A stretch of DNA of 64,000 bases from Thysanoteuthis rhombus (GCA_963457665.1 OY735202.1:76537142-76601141), one strand, 5' to 3'. Counted from the first letter of the stretch, positions 1-11,770 are shown. Notes: generated by a model not told the origin, from the letters alone. Program-made: numbers and translations.

Positions 1-175
1 TTGAGTGACTCCAGACCTAGACACTTGCTCTTTTTATGCAAATCTGATGATTAAATACAGTATCTTTACCAAGGGAGGCACATCTGCTTTCTAATCTATC
101 CAATGTAGGAAATGAAGGTCAAATTACGGCAACTTTTTCGCAATTATTTCCCTTTCAAAGATGGTTTTCATATGG

Positions 176-605
176 GTAATCTCTGTTTTGACATTCATAA
201 ACCTATGGCGGTGTCTAACCAGTATAAACAGGCTCCAAAAGTTATTCATAGGTTTTAAAAAGCAATATTTTTTTTCTATTAAAAAGTATTAAACATAGTA
301 TCCATCAGAAATTAATGTAATAATGAAATTAAACACGTCTTTATCAGATTGTGCACTATTAATTTGTCAGCTTTTTACGGCAGATGCGCTGTTTCCCTCA
401 CACCTTGATGAGTTCATTGTGTATCATCAGATAAAGACGTGTGTTTAATCTCATTATTACATTAATTTCTAATTAACACGTTGTTTAATTATGTGTTAAA
501 GAAAAAAAAAATACTTGAAACTCATGTGTAACTTTTAAAGTCCAGCAATGCTGATTAAAAACTGCCATAGGTTTATGTACGTCAAAGCAAAGATTTTCAA
601 CAACC
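176..605. mobile_element. Foldback element with ~175-bp inverted arms
   Basis: Two long arms are inverted copies of each other. The innermost parts (307-348 and 427-470) pair almost base for base, sharing AAACACGTCTTTATC-type sequence. The outer parts also match: ATAAACCTATGGC near 198-210 recurs in reverse complement near 564-576. The loop is only about 80 nt. No ORF is present. The structure fits a foldback MITE or a rearranged inverted duplication. I see no clear target-site duplication, so the outer limits are approximate. Confidence 0.7.
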
Positions 606-719
606 TTACTGCCGTTCTTTTATCTCACACATGATCTCCGTAGAGTGTAGAATAAAAAAAATCATTATAAATCCTCAAGGAAATCATGTGTCTACTTGAC
701 AAATATGCTGAAGTTTATT

Positions 720-1171
720 TGTAACTGTCATCCGAAACTGTCAAAATAGGTCTCTTTTATTTCCATGTTGGTCCGACTGGTTTGATATTTATGTATATAT
801 CATGCATATACGCTCCATCAATGGAGCTAGAAGGATGAAATTTTCTACATTTATTCTTTATTGTGTCTAGAAAAGATTTTTTGATTTCAAATCCCCTCTC
901 TCACCAAAAAATGTTTTTTAGTGGGGGTTCAATTTGCAATGTAAGTTTATACAAAACTGATCCCTTAGGTGGTGTCCAACAAAATTCACCTGTTTTCTGA
1001 AAAATAAGACTTTCTGGCAATCTCTACCCAACAAAAGATGAGAGAAGTAATTTATCCATTGATCACCCCTTTTTCCAATTTTTTTTATTGATCATTCCCA
1101 ACAGAGCATGCTGCCACATGATGTTGGTCACATGATAGTTTCTATTGAGTGACAAACCAGATCTGTTTGTA
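720..1171 (+). repeat. Family A dispersed repeat, full-length copy
   Basis: This copy shows the family layout from head to tail. The head carries one or two AACTGTCAAC motifs and is followed by a GGTCTGGCTGGCTATG-like box. Next come 'ccaatggagctaga', 'ttactccttattatgtct', a T/A-rich stretch, 'gcaatgtaagtttatgc', 'gatcactgcccaacaaaag' and 'tgatcacccctttttcca'. The tail is 'agcatgctgccaaaagat' then 'tttctattgagtgac' and 'accagacctgttt'. There is no ORF, no poly(A) tail and no tRNA-like promoter. Both ends contain a GAAACTGTCA motif pointing inward, so a MITE-like origin is possible but unproven. Confidence 0.8.
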
Positions 1172-1904
1172 AAATTATCATTAAAATTCCTAGGAAAAAA
1201 TGTTTTTGTTGCTTAAGCAAAGCAACAAAAATATTCAATGGAGTGAATGTCTTTGATGTTGTGCAAATTTTCTTTCTTTTTTTTCTGTAATGGTCTCAGA
1301 AGAAAGTTCAAACCATTGATTGAATAACCATACCCTTCCATGCTTGACTGATCAAAAAATAATTATAGAGAGGGCACTCCCCAGGGCAGTTCATTCTCAA
1401 ACTGCCTGCCATGACACAATTGTTTACAGTAACTATCTCCCAAGTGTTCCACATTAATCTTTCCAAATTAGCAAACGTGTATTTCAAGACTCGAACTTGT
1501 CCAGTGTGGCTATTATGTTTTTCACTGAGTTGCCAATCTAGTGGTTTTATCTGTGGATTTTGTGAGATCTCAACCTCTTTATCGACAAATGAAAGGAAAA
1601 AAGGTGATGAGTAAATATGCTGATGTAAAGATTTTCTACTGATTCATTTCAAATTTCATAGAATGTCAACTTTTGGCTCACTATTTCATTACTTTTTCAA
1701 AGTTTACTGCTATGTGGAAGCAGGAGGGTGATCAAACAGTAAAATAAATATTCATATTTTTAATGGAGAAAAGAGTTGGTGTGCAACGTAAGTTAAATGT
1801 ATTACTTAGTGTGTCGTCATGAAATGAAGTTTGAAAACTGCTACCTCATGGCTAATAAAATAAATCGATGATTATCTGGCCTAAGTCAAAATGTTCACTG
1901 CTTA

Positions 1905-2130
1905 CTCTTGTTTAACTCTTCAATTCATAAACTGCTTGTAACTGACAGTGAAATTCATCAATGGATAGCATAAAATGTATTGGAGCTCTTCTGTGAACTG
2001 AATAGAAGAAAAAAAAATTTAATTTACCATATGGTCAAAGGGAGATCATTTTATTCAGAAGATATTTCCCTTGAAAATGACATTCTATTTCTTTGTATGA
2101 ATTTATAAGTTCAAGAATTATTGCCCACAT
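1905..2130 (+). repeat. Family G dispersed repeat, copy 1
   Basis: The stretch aligns with 17375-17585 on the same strand. Shared blocks include 'gaattgaatagaagaaaaaaaa', a 'ggtcaaa' box, 'attcagaa' and 'cttcccttga' followed by 'atgacattc'. It is non-coding, and the class cannot be told from two copies. Confidence 0.6.
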
Positions 2131-2329
2131 GTTGACATTTTCAACCTTACCATTACTTACTTACCTGCATACATGTTGCCCCGGTTTTTATTAACTCTTA
2201 AATTCATATAGTAAAATTCAATTGGAATAACTACTGATTAAAATTAGCTCTCTTTCATCTTCAGGTAAATTTGTAGAAAATTATTCCAACCTATTTTCAG
2301 AGGAGTTTCATTATCAAATTACCGTAGCC

Positions 2330-2470
2330 TCTAAACTAGCCAAATGGGCAACAGATTTTTCTCTCTTGTGATGGTATTTTTTTTAGATAATTAGTTCTGG
2401 TACATGCACTGGCTATGGTGATTCATTTATGCAAGGTACAAATATCTTTTATCCTATTCTCAGAAGAGTT
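2330..2470 (+). repeat. Family M dispersed repeat, copy 1
   Basis: Shares 'agataattag', 'tctggtaca' and 'ttcatttatgcaaggtaca' with 59550-59690. Only two copies are seen; function and class are unknown. Confidence 0.55.
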
Positions 2471-2619
2471 CCATCATCAATTAGGATTGGTATAAGATTA
2501 AAAGTTTAGGTATTTAAGTAGTGCCCTTACACTGGCTACAGTAAAAGCTGTCCTTCACATAATACAAGTTTCTTTGTCTTGGCCAGACCTTTAAGTTCTT
2601 TGAGTTTTGTTTTATATGA

Positions 2620-2815
2620 TATAGACTCACAGTGACAAGTACCCGCAGTGGCGTTACTCACTTCATTGTGCACTATTTTACACATAGCTTGAGGGAGAAG
2701 AGATAGATTCATGCCTTTTCCCCTGGGCATTAGTGCAGAGTGAATGCAGATCCTAGTTGGAGTTTTGAGCTTGACCATGACCCCACCTATTCCATTTTCT
2801 GAGCTGCTAAACCAG
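2620..2815 (-). repeat. Family B SINE, head part
   Basis: Read on the minus strand, it has a tRNA-like start (a 'ttagcagctcag' A-box-like motif near 2810) and a degenerate B-box-like 'gctcaaaactcc' near 2765. These are followed by the family B body 'gcactaatgccc', 'ggcatgaat' and 'actcacttcattgtgc' (as plus-strand text). It is a decayed SINE, not a tRNA gene. Confidence 0.6.
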
Positions 2816-3307
2816 TGAAAAGGGGTGGGGGTATAGCATATGCCTATTTCTCAATCACAGTGAAGGTTTTATAGTCTAGAACCAGCCTCCAATTGGCTGT
2901 ATTTTCAAAAATTGTATATGGGGGCTTACAATGCCCCTGAACCCACAGGTTGACTTTACTCATCCCTGATGGACCCCTCTATGATGCCCCTGCCTAAATC
3001 CTAGATGCCGCCTTAGCGTATCCTTTGCCCCCTCCTCCCAGCCCATTTCTGTCAGTGTACTAACCGTGCAGCCAACAGCATTTGCCATGTCTTTATTGTT
3101 TCCATCCTATTTCGTCTTGGACACATCCTCCAAGGATATATTTCTTCTTTCAGTATTTGAAATTTGTCAGAAGTTATCAGCGAGATTTCTTTTGTCGAGT
3201 TGGTTGTCTGTGGATATTGAAAAACCTCAAAAGAATTTCATTCGTTTCTGGAGTGTTGCTCTGGAATGTCGGAAAGTTTAAGAATGTCGACAGAAATAAG
3301 AAATTAT

Positions 3308-3735
3308 TGGCAACCATCAATCAAAACTGTCAACATCAACGTAGTTTTCTTTGGTTTTCAAGTGGGTCTGGCTATGTATGTGCTGTGTGCACAGGCTGCA
3401 TCAATGAAGTGAGAGGGCTTTAAAATTTAAACATACACTCCTTATTATGTCTACAAAAAATCTTTTGTATGTTTTTTCTAGATTCACCCTGAAATATTTC
3501 TTCTTGGGGGTGTTTCAGTTTATGCTAAATTGATCCCTTAGTTCAGCAGCATGAACACTTGTTTTATGAAAATTCGGCTTTTTTCGGTGATCACCGCCCA
3601 ACAAAAAGTGAGAGAAGTAATTCAGTGATTAGTCTTTTTTGCCAAATTTTCCATTAATCACCCCCAAAACGGCATGCTACCAAAAGACACCAGTCACACA
3701 ACGATTTCTATCAAGTAACTAATCAGACTTGAAAA
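3308..3735 (+). repeat. Family A dispersed repeat, full-length copy
   Basis: The head is at 'accatcaatcaaaactgtcaac' and the tail ends in 'tttctatcaagtaactaatcagacttg'. The small overlapping ORFs here are chance reading through repeat sequence. Confidence 0.8.
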
Positions 3736-3794
3736 ATGTTGATATTTCATAAAATGTCACAGACTGTGTTACTAGTGTACCTAATATTGTAACA

Positions 3795-4260
3795 TGAAAT
3801 TATCGTATATACAAGAAGTTTGATGTCAATTACACACCAAGCCACATACTACCTACTTGACAGAAAATCTCATCACCATTACAGAATGCAAATCTACGTA
3901 AAAATAATGCACTGTTGTTTCCAACATAATATCAAGCTCAGATCAGGCAGGATCTTTAAGGATGTCTACTTTATATAGATAAATAAAAAGATGAAGATTC
4001 AGTTTTGATAACCTCATGGACATATAGTGAGTGTCCTGCTTGGCAGTTTAGTCAGATATGCACACAGCGTGACACCTCTCGTAGAATTCTCATACAAGAA
4101 GAAGATACAAGCAGTTTGATATCTTATACACACCAAGTCACACACATTCATTTGCCTACTTGACAAATAGTTTCATCAACATTACTGAATTCAAAACTGT
4201 GTGCAAGTCTACACCAAAATATAGCACTGCAATTTTCAACATGAGATCAAGCAGGTCTAG
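3795..4260 (+). repeat. Imperfect direct duplication (3795-3950 and 4097-4260)
   Basis: The two segments share, in the same order, 'cagtttgat', 'acacaccaag', 'cctacttgacaaa', 'catca...cattac', 'gcaaatctac' and a final 'caac at...atcaagc'. The copies are about 300 bp apart. The second runs directly into a family A tail fragment at 4250. Confidence 0.55.
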
Positions 4261-4306
4261 TTAATCACTCAATAGAAAGCGTCACATAACCAACATATTT
4301 TGGTAA
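4250..4306 (-). repeat. Family A tail fragment
   Basis: Minus-strand tail only: 'caggtctagttaatcactcaatagaaa' followed by 'gtcacataaccaac', then unrelated sequence. It is a truncated copy beside two longer minus-strand copies. Confidence 0.6.
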
Positions 4307-4400
4307 ATAAGTAGAAGTTGTGTTAGTCTCATGTATGATCCTTCCGTTTCTTCCAAATTTGGGTCTCTGTTGTGATATCAACTGGGAACAACTATTGAAA

Positions 4401-4674
4401 ACAGGTCTGGTTGGTCATTCAATAGAAACCAACTTGTGACCAATGTCTTTTGGCAGCATGCAGTGTTTGGGGTGACCAATAAAGAAATCTTTCATTGGGC
4501 AGTGAACACTAAAAAAAAGTTTGAACAAGCATGAATGCTGCCAGACACAAACTAAGTGACCAATTCAGCATAGAATTACATTGGAAATTGAATCCCCAAC
4601 AAAAACAAAAACCATTTCTTATACATAAGGAGTTGATACTGGAATTTTCATTCTTGTAGCTCCACTGGTGCAGC
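4401..4674 (-). repeat. Family A copy, head lost
   Basis: It starts with the tail ('aacaggtctggttggtcattc') and ends near the 'agctccactggtgcagcctg' box. There the next minus-strand copy begins with its own tail, so the head has been replaced. The flank on the tail side (4330-4400) also resembles, in reverse complement, the flank at 12915-12990. Confidence 0.75.
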
Positions 4675-5041
4675 CTGGTTAGTCACTCAATAGAAACCGT
4701 CATGTGACTAACGTCTACTGACTGCATGCAGTGCTAGGGATGATCAATCGAAAAATCAGGAAAAGGGGTTGTTCAATGAATAAATCACTTCTCTCGGCTT
4801 TTTGTTGAGCAGATATCTCTGAAACTGTTCAAATTTTAAAAAATAAAACAAAACCTGAAAGCTTCCTGACACAAATTGAAGGGACCAATCCAGCGAGCCA
4901 CTTGGGGGGCGAGGGGGTTAAGGAACAAAAAAATTATTTTTTCTAAACATAATGTATGTACCATGCATACATAAATAATTAGCCAGACCAACTTAAAAAC
5001 TGAAGAAACCTATGTTGACAGTTTTGATGGACAGTTTTTCA
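4675..5041 (-). repeat. Family A dispersed repeat, near full-length copy
   Basis: Runs from tail 'ggttagtcactcaatagaaac' to head 'gaaacctatgttgacagtttt'. An internal deletion removes part of the middle, leaving a C/G-rich 'ggggggcgaggggg' run. The head abuts the Tigger-like MITE at 5044. Confidence 0.75.
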
Positions 5042-5043
5042 TA

Positions 5044-5316
5044 CAATAGACCCTCATAACGGCACTCATTCTAACAGCACATTTGTTTTTATATTCTTGC
5101 AATACTATTATCAGAGATTAGTTTGCAGCAACACCACATGGAGATTTCAGTGCATTATTCTACAAGTTGAAATTAGTAAACCTTTAAAATGATCTTTGCC
5201 TGTACTTTTTGCTTTCTCATTATTAATACTTCATACAAAATCCACCCATTATAATAGCAGATTTGTTGTAACAGAATTCTTAAATCATTGAATGTGCCAT
5301 AATAATGTCGGTCTAC
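5044..5316. mobile_element. Tigger/pogo-like MITE with TA duplication
   Basis: It is flanked by TA (5042-5043 and 5317-5318). Its ends are inverted, AATAGACC...ATAACGGCA against GTAGACCGACATTATTATGGCA, the 'ATAACG' terminal pattern known from pogo/Tigger elements of the Tc1/mariner group. The 273 bp have no ORF. Sequence relatives lie at 52596-53333 and, as a fragment, at 25695-25770. Confidence 0.65.
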
Positions 5317-5324
5317 TATGCAAG

Positions 5325-5776
5325 AAAGCGTCAATTGAAACTGTCACCCTAGGTTTCATAAGTTTTTAAACTGGTTTGACTGTATGTATCATGTACACAG
5401 GCAGCACCAATGGGGCTAGAGGGCTGAAAATTCAAACAACAAAATGCAAGAAAAAGCATTTACATTCAAAGAGTTTTCCAAACGATGGAACTCTTTCTTC
5501 TTGTTTGTTTTGGCCGATCCATTCTTAGTCCTTCTTCAGGTGTACAATCTGAATGTGATGAAGGTAAACGTTTGAGTGATTTTCTTTCCTTTTTAGGCCT
5601 GGATTTGCTCATGTTGTCCCACGTGAGTAACCACAAGGCGTGCTATTGTACAAGAAAATCTCTTCAAATGTTAAAGACCCGTCTCAAAACTACACAGAAG
5701 TAACTCATTGATCACCACTTTTTCCATCTTATTCATTGATCCCCCCCAACACAGCCTGCTGCTTAAAGACATTGAG
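5325..5776 (+). repeat. Family A dispersed repeat, rearranged copy
   Basis: The head ('gtcaattgaaactgtcac') and 'ggctagagggctgaaaa' box are clear, and so is the 'attgatccccccccaacacagcctgctgc' tail. The region 5470-5650 between them does not match other copies and may be an insertion. The terminal 'tttctattgagtgac' piece is missing because an RTE fragment begins at 5777. Confidence 0.65.
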
Positions 5777-6172
5777 CATCATCATCGTCATCAGTTTGTT
5801 AGCATTTGTTGTTGGACATAGACCTCCCCCAAGATTCACCAGACCTCTCTATCATGGGCATCGCTGAGCCAGTACTTTCTAAATTTATCTAGCTTGTCAC
5901 GCTATCTCTCTTTCTGTCGGCCACAGCGTCACATTGATGTCTATGGATCTATATTGTGAGTCATGATGTCCAGTGGTTATCTGCCATTCTTGCAATATGT
6001 CTAGCCCATTGCCATTTGAGTTTCCTAACAGTTTTTATGATGTCCTGGTCTTTTCTCTAATATACTGTGCCGTCTTATGATCTCTCCATGTGAGGTTGAG
6101 CATGATTCTCTCATGTGCACGTTGTATTGTTCTCAGTTTGAGAGTCAATCTTTTGATTAAGTTCCTTGAATG
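5777..6172 (-). pseudogene. RTE-type LINE fragment, reverse transcriptase C-terminus
   Basis: Minus-strand conceptual translation, with frameshifts and stops, gives an uninterrupted run of recognisable blocks. These are a start like LKLRTIQRAHERIMLNL (near 6130-6080), KLKWQWARHIARMADN (near 6025-5980), then KFRKYWLSDAHDR and a terminal VYVQQQ before a GAT-rich 3' end at 5777-5790. This is the usual C-terminal signature of RTE/Craft-like non-LTR retrotransposons, ending in a trinucleotide-like tail. The element is 5'-truncated and dead. The same family recurs at 19615-19815 and 39712-40080. Confidence 0.75.
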
Positions 6173-6477
6173 GTGATCTCTATTGAGAGATTAACCTAGT
6201 ATACTGGTTCTGTTTGCTTCAAAGAAATTGATACTTGGACCAATCTTCCGAATTGAATTCCTCTCTTTCAATTGAATCGGATTCATATTTATCAATCTTG
6301 ATTCAAAGAATCCAGTCTTTTAGATGCTCAAATTAACAACTAGACATCTATGATATCCATACGAACAAATTGTACAATGGTTGCTGAGGATGAACCTTTT
6401 AAACGCCACTACCCACAACAGACCAGTTCAATTGCTGTTGCTGGGTTTAGATTATTCATGTGTTCTGACATTTATGC

Positions 6478-6606
6478 AATGTAAGTTTATGCTAAATTAG
6501 TCACTAGTTGTGTCCACAAGCAAAGTAACTTATTCATTAATTACCTCTTTTTCTCTAACTGTTTTAATTTTAACTGTCAAATTTTAATTGATCACCCCCA
6601 ACAGCA
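6478..6606 (+). repeat. Family A internal fragment
   Basis: Only the second half survives: 'aatgtaagtttatgctaaatt', 'aacttattcattaattacc' and 'attgatcacccccaacagcat'. It is broken before the tail. Confidence 0.6.
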
Positions 6607-7187
6607 TATATGGATGGTGGTGATTAAAAATTTCCCTGTGAATGCAAGTTTGAGTTTTGTCTTTAACTGCGACGTAACACAACTGTTCTATGACTGGGAA
6701 AAGTTTTATGTTAAGGCCAGATTTAGATAGGTCAACAGCGTTGGTAAGTGACCCAAAGAGAGAACGTTTAGAGAGAGATACATAGCATTTGTAAAGTAGA
6801 AAGAAAACCATTATATTAATAAGAGGGTGGATAATGAAGGAGAGAAAGATACAATATGGAGAGTAGGCAAAGAAAAAGGAATATTTTTCACATCACTTTA
6901 TTCCTTTTTTGAAAATCAATTCACCAGATGAAAAAAATAGAAAATACAAGAAAGAAAGAGAGTAGACTTTACAGCATTTACACTTATACATATATACATA
7001 TATATATATGTATGTACAACTATTTCATTTTATGATGAATGGTGTTATATTTCAGGTTATATTTTTAGTTTCATTTTTAATTCATTGCTTATTCATTTTG
7101 ATATGATTAACTTGAAAAGAAATTTTTAAAAAAATGTTGCCTAAATTGTACAAACAATATTAGGTTTTGAACAGTCTGTCTCTTTTT

Positions 7188-7632
7188 TTTTTTGAAACCA
7201 TCAACTGAAACTGTCTCCATAGGTTCATTTAGTTTTCAGCCTCGCTGGCTATGTATGCATTGCATAAACATGGCTTGCTATGTACATGTTGCACATAAGA
7301 CTGTATAATTGGAGCTAGAGGGCTAAAAATTTGAACATTTACTCCTTATTATATCTAGGAACTTTTCCTTTCAAATTCATCCCCCAGAATAGGTTTTTAG
7401 CTTTGGGTTGAATTGACATTATGTATGCTGAATGGCCAAGTTTCTTGCCTAGCAGCATTCAACACTTGTTTTTGTGAAATTTGAATTTTTTTAGTGATCA
7501 CTACCCAACAAAATGTAAGAGGAGCTATTCATTCATTGTTCCTTCCCTTTTCCAATTTTTCAATTGATCATCCCCAATACAGCATGCTGTCAAAAGATAT
7601 TTTCTATTGATTGTCCCACCAGACCTGTTTGC
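7188..7632 (+). repeat. Family A dispersed repeat, full-length copy
   Basis: The head 'gaaaccatcaactgaaactgtc' follows a T10 run. The tail ends in 'ccagacctgtttgc'. The internal boxes are in the usual order, with an extra short duplication around 'gctatgtatgcattgcat/gctatgtacatgttgcac' at 7246-7290. Confidence 0.8.
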
Positions 7633-8780
7633 TTGAAATAAACCTTTTTAGGTTTCAGTTTTATTTTAACATCTCTATCCAATGAAAGAGAAACTTTCAT
7701 CCTTGGGCATCTGCCGGTGGAGAAAGGGGGATGCAAAGTGAGTAAAGCCCTTCATTCCCATTGCTCCAACAATGAGAAGAATGTGATCTGATGGTATGAC
7801 CAAAGAGTATTGCAAAGTCTACCATTTTGAATTTTCATGCTTCCAACAGGCAGGACCTCTGGGGGGGGGGGATGCAATCGGTGCTTTGCAGCAGGGCCTG
7901 GGAGATTTAAAGAAGGCCTAATAGATAAACTTCCAAGTCATTACAATATCTCCATTATTGAAATGGATTGACTCTACCGTTTATTGGTGAGCAAATAGGG
8001 TGTTGAAAGGGCTACAGCAGATGAACAAAGATGGCTAAAGGATGAGGATGGTTCGTGCATGGGGCCTGAAAACATCTCTGTACCGCCGTATATAATCCCT
8101 CTCATAGGCCCTGCCCCCAGATTACTTACCTTGTGTTGTGCACTTTTAAATGGGATGAATTACTGGCTAGTGTGGCATTTGTTTACAGGGGATGGGAGTG
8201 GCTGGCCTCACGGTGCCGCCATGCCTAACCCAGCTGTCTTTATAGCAACCCCTAAGCCCACTTCACAATCAGTGTCACCCAGTATCAACCAATGAGAGAA
8301 ATGCCCTGCATTTACTTCTGTCAGATGTTTTTTTCTGTTTATTTTTTCTTTGTTGATTCACTGAAATGCGAAACTCGACTGCGTCTCTTTCCATCTGTTC
8401 AGAGCATGCTGGGTTGATGCAGCAGGAACAGCAGTGCCCAAGCAATTGGGGGTAACGCAATTGAAATTACTTTAAACTTTTGCTGCGACTTCTCTTGCCG
8501 ACTGATGCTGCAGCTGCTGCTACTATGCACCATTCAATTGCAGTCCCAGATTGACTGTAGAGCAAAAGTAGCACATGCTATGGACCCAGCGTTTTCAAGG
8601 GGTCCCTGCGCTAAATGCTTGCAGACTATCAATTCCAATTCAGTGATTTCCGCACTCGCACTATCACTAGAGTACTCTGCAGCCTTCAATTTTTATGAAC
8701 GACGGGGTGTTCAAGGTTGATGATTCTAGTCAATTATCACTAATTAGAGTTATTATATTAATACAGTAATTGATTAAAGT

Positions 8781-9080
8781 CTATTTTTGTGATACATATG
8801 GATGTCCACCTGGTGTGAGGCATTTCCCCTCCTTGCCTTCTCCTGAATCTGTCTTTCTCATTAAAGGCAAAGGGATATGAAAGTTAGTTTTGTACAATTT
8901 GTTAATGGTGTGATACAATTGTTTCATAAAACTCAAACTTAATGCATCCTTATAAAAAGATGGTAACAGTGTTGCTGCTGAGATATATTCTGAATACATT
9001 CTTTTGTCCCCTCCCCTGGGAAAATATCTTTCTGCCACTCCTCTGAAAAGTAGCAGCCAACACCCATGATGATATATAGG
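8781..9080 (+). repeat. Family B SINE, 3' part
   Basis: It matches 36735-37130 in the same orientation: 'gtgtgaggcatttcccc', 'ctcattaaaggcaaa', 'gtgatacaattgtttcataaaa', 'ttgctgctgagatatattctgaata' and 'gcagccaacacccatg'. The tRNA-like head is absent. The unrelated ORF on the minus strand here is spurious. Confidence 0.65.
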
Positions 9081-9632
9081 ATGCATAAATATAAAGTTAT
9101 TTGAAACTGAATTCATAGCCACTGCACAATTACTGAAACAAAAAAGTGATCCTATTTGAAATGTCAGACATGTTTGTTGTATTATCTGGCTGTGTAATAA
9201 ATGAAAAAAAAAAGTTTTGTGTTCTAATATTCGTGTCTTTTAGGAACCATCAAACAAAACTGTCAACATAGGTTTCTTCAGTTTTTAGGTGAGTTGTGCT
9301 GGCTGGCTATCATGTATGCATCGTGTATACAGGCCATACCAAAAGAGCTAAAAAGCTGGAAATTTCAACATTCTTCTTTGTTATGTCTACTAAATAGATT
9401 TCCAGTGAACAGTTCAATTTGCAATGCAAGTTTATGCCAATTTTATCCAACTGTTTTAACATTTGTATTTTGAAAATTCAAACTTTCTAGTGATCCAGTG
9501 AAAAGCAATGAGAACTAACTTATTCATAAATCACCTCTTTTGCCAATTTTTTTATTTAATTGATCAGCTCCAACATGGCATGCTGCCAAAAGATTATGGT
9601 TACGCAACATTTCTATCGAACGGATAACCAGA
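9036..9632 (+). repeat. Segmental duplication, copy 1 (paired with 12236-12915)
   Basis: A composite of family B tail, a ~150-bp spacer and a family A copy recurs as a block at 12236-12915. The spacer, which is not part of other A or B copies, shares 'aagttatttgaaactga', 'cacaat', 'gtattatctggctgtgtaa' and 'aaatg.cagacat'. Confidence 0.6.
9243..9632 (+). repeat. Family A dispersed repeat, near full-length copy
   Basis: It runs from 'gaaccatcaaacaaaactgtc' to 'tttctatcgaacggataacc'. It is shorter than usual in the middle, where part of the 'ttttagtgggggtt' region is lost. Confidence 0.8.
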
Positions 9633-9944
9633 CCTGTTAATTTTCAAAATGTAGGGCCCTTTTTATAACATATGCTACATGTCTGTCACCAGTTCCTTTA
9701 TTTGTTCATTGCAGAGAAAATCAAATGAAATAACACATTCAATACAAGTTCCGCATCTGTTGATAAAAGGAATTTGGATAGCAAAAACAAACTTCCTTGA
9801 ATCTCAGCGTCTGCGTTGATATTGCCGCAAGTCAGCTTGTTATCATAGTGAATGTTCACAGATAGAGATGGGGCGTCCCTTGATTTACCGCAGTTGGCTC
9901 GTTGATCCTAACTTTTTTGATTATATTATCATTTCCTCATCCCA

Positions 9945-10105
9945 AAAATTGCAAATAAAAACAGATTTTCATTCTAATATGACCAAGATATTCAATTTCT
10001 TCAATTATTGACATGTAATTACATGTTGTTTAACCTGAAATTTCTTTGGTTGTTTTTATGAAAACAAGACTCTCATTTGCCGGTGAACTTGCTTTGGCAC
10101 GTTAT
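9945..10105 (-). repeat. Family F dispersed repeat
   Basis: The minus-strand text resembles 13790-13960 (minus) and 40195-40300, 59245-59350 and 60000-60110 (plus). The anchor is 'catgtaattacat' followed by 'gaagaaatt', and a 'gtaaattcac..' flank is also shared. No coding potential. Confidence 0.5.
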
Positions 10106-10770
10106 TGAATTTTGATATCAAAGAATGATCCCATCAGAATGAATTTCGATGAAGTCAGAAAATAAATAATTAATCAGAATTTTTATCCTCTGAATCATTT
10201 TGAATATTTTTTCCCATGAATCAAAAAAATAAAAATATAATTCTGCATTTGCAAATGACTTACAAACAATTTTCATCCCAAATTTCCATTTTCTTTCATT
10301 TTTGGATGTTGAGCTTTGAAAATGTTTGATTAGAATATGAGGCCAGATAAACACTTTCCCTTTAAAAAGAATAATAAGGAAGTGTAGTGGTAATTATTCC
10401 TTCATTTTTGAATGCCCTATCCTCTACTCAGGGGGATTTCATCCAGATCCTGAAACTGCACATTAAGTTTTTGGAACCCACATTTCGCACCAATCTTCCT
10501 AGTGAAAAAGGCCTGCCTGCCTTGCGAATAAACATTGAAATTCTGGCATTTACATAGCTTTGAACATTAAACTTTGGCACTACTGACCAATCTGCAACTA
10601 TCTCAGCCACGAGGTAGACCCATAATCATGCAGACTTACTTGATTTCATTTTGACTATAAATTAATACTTCCAGTCTTATTTTAGAAGTGTCTTTCACCA
10701 AAAAAAAATGAGTTTTTTGTGGCTTTATTTCATTAAGTTGATGTGTCATTTTCAAAAGGAGATGTACAAG

Positions 10771-11176
10771 CCTGCTTAGTCACTCAGTAGAAACTGGAAC
10801 ATGACAAATGTCTCTTGGCAGCATGCTATGTCAAAGGTGATCAATTGAAATATTGGAAAAAGGAGTGATCAAAGAATAAGTTACTTTTCGCACTTTTTGT
10901 TTGGCAGCGATCAATAAAAAAGTTTGAATTTTTAAAAACCAAGCATGAGCAGAGTCAAATACAAACTAGGGACCAATCTAGCATAAACTTCAAATTGACA
11001 ACACCCCCTCAAAGAAAGGGGAAATTTTCAAAAAGCAAAAACGTTTTCTCTACTCATAGAAAGGAATGAATGTTTAGATTTTCATCCCTTTAACACTGCT
11101 GGTGCATCAAGAACATGCAATACATAGATCAACTCAAAAACTGGAGACACCTACAGTGATCGTTTCCTATTCAGAT
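10771..11176 (-). repeat. Family A dispersed repeat, full-length copy
   Basis: From tail 'cctgcttagtcactcagtag' to head 'gagacacctacagtgatcg'. The head is more diverged than the tail. An ORF at 11102-11356 merely crosses its end. Confidence 0.75.
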
Positions 11177-11384
11177 GATCAATATTCTTTATTAGACAGT
11201 GGTGTAAGGCTATTGGAATGCATTCCCTTACTTTTGGGGGGTGGGGTATGGTGTTCACTCACTGTATATATTCATACTTCTAAAATTCTCTTTTTGAACA
11301 ATTCATTGATAAGAAAAATTACTATAAGGCCTCAAAACATCATTGGAATTGGTTGAATTTCAAACGATGCCGGGTGATTGGGAG

Positions 11385-11770
11385 GGGGAGATGCACTTGA
11401 CCATTGACTGAGGTGCATGACCTGACCTCTTGGGGACAAAATGGAGCGAATACCAGTGAATAATGATAGTCTTTTTAAATGCAAACATCAAGTTGGGGTT
11501 ATATATAACACTTGAATAAGTACTACTTACTCGGCCTGTTTGTGATATGTAAAACAGACTTAGAAGTGATAAGTGCCTGAAGTGGTGTCATTGACTTCAC
11601 CCTATGCTATTTTACCCATAGCTAGTGATAGAGGTGAATTCATGTCTTTTCCAGGGGCATTAGTGTGAATTGAACACAAACTGTCCCAGCTGGAGTTTGA
11701 ACTTGCTGAGTCTATTTTCCATGCAGTTCTCCATTGGATCACACTGCATTCCCCCATCTGTAACTGCTGT
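11385..11770 (-). repeat. Family B SINE, long copy
   Basis: On the minus strand it carries the head-side 'gttcaaactccagctgggac', then 'cactaatgcccctggaaaa', 'gcatagggtgaagtcaatgacaccacttcag' (split here by short differences), and on into the tail 'cccaacttgatg', 'tattcgct' and 'ggtcatgcacctcagtcaatgg'. The B-box-like motif sits near 11690. The minus-strand ORFs 11602-11890 fall inside this SINE and are not genes. Confidence 0.65.
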
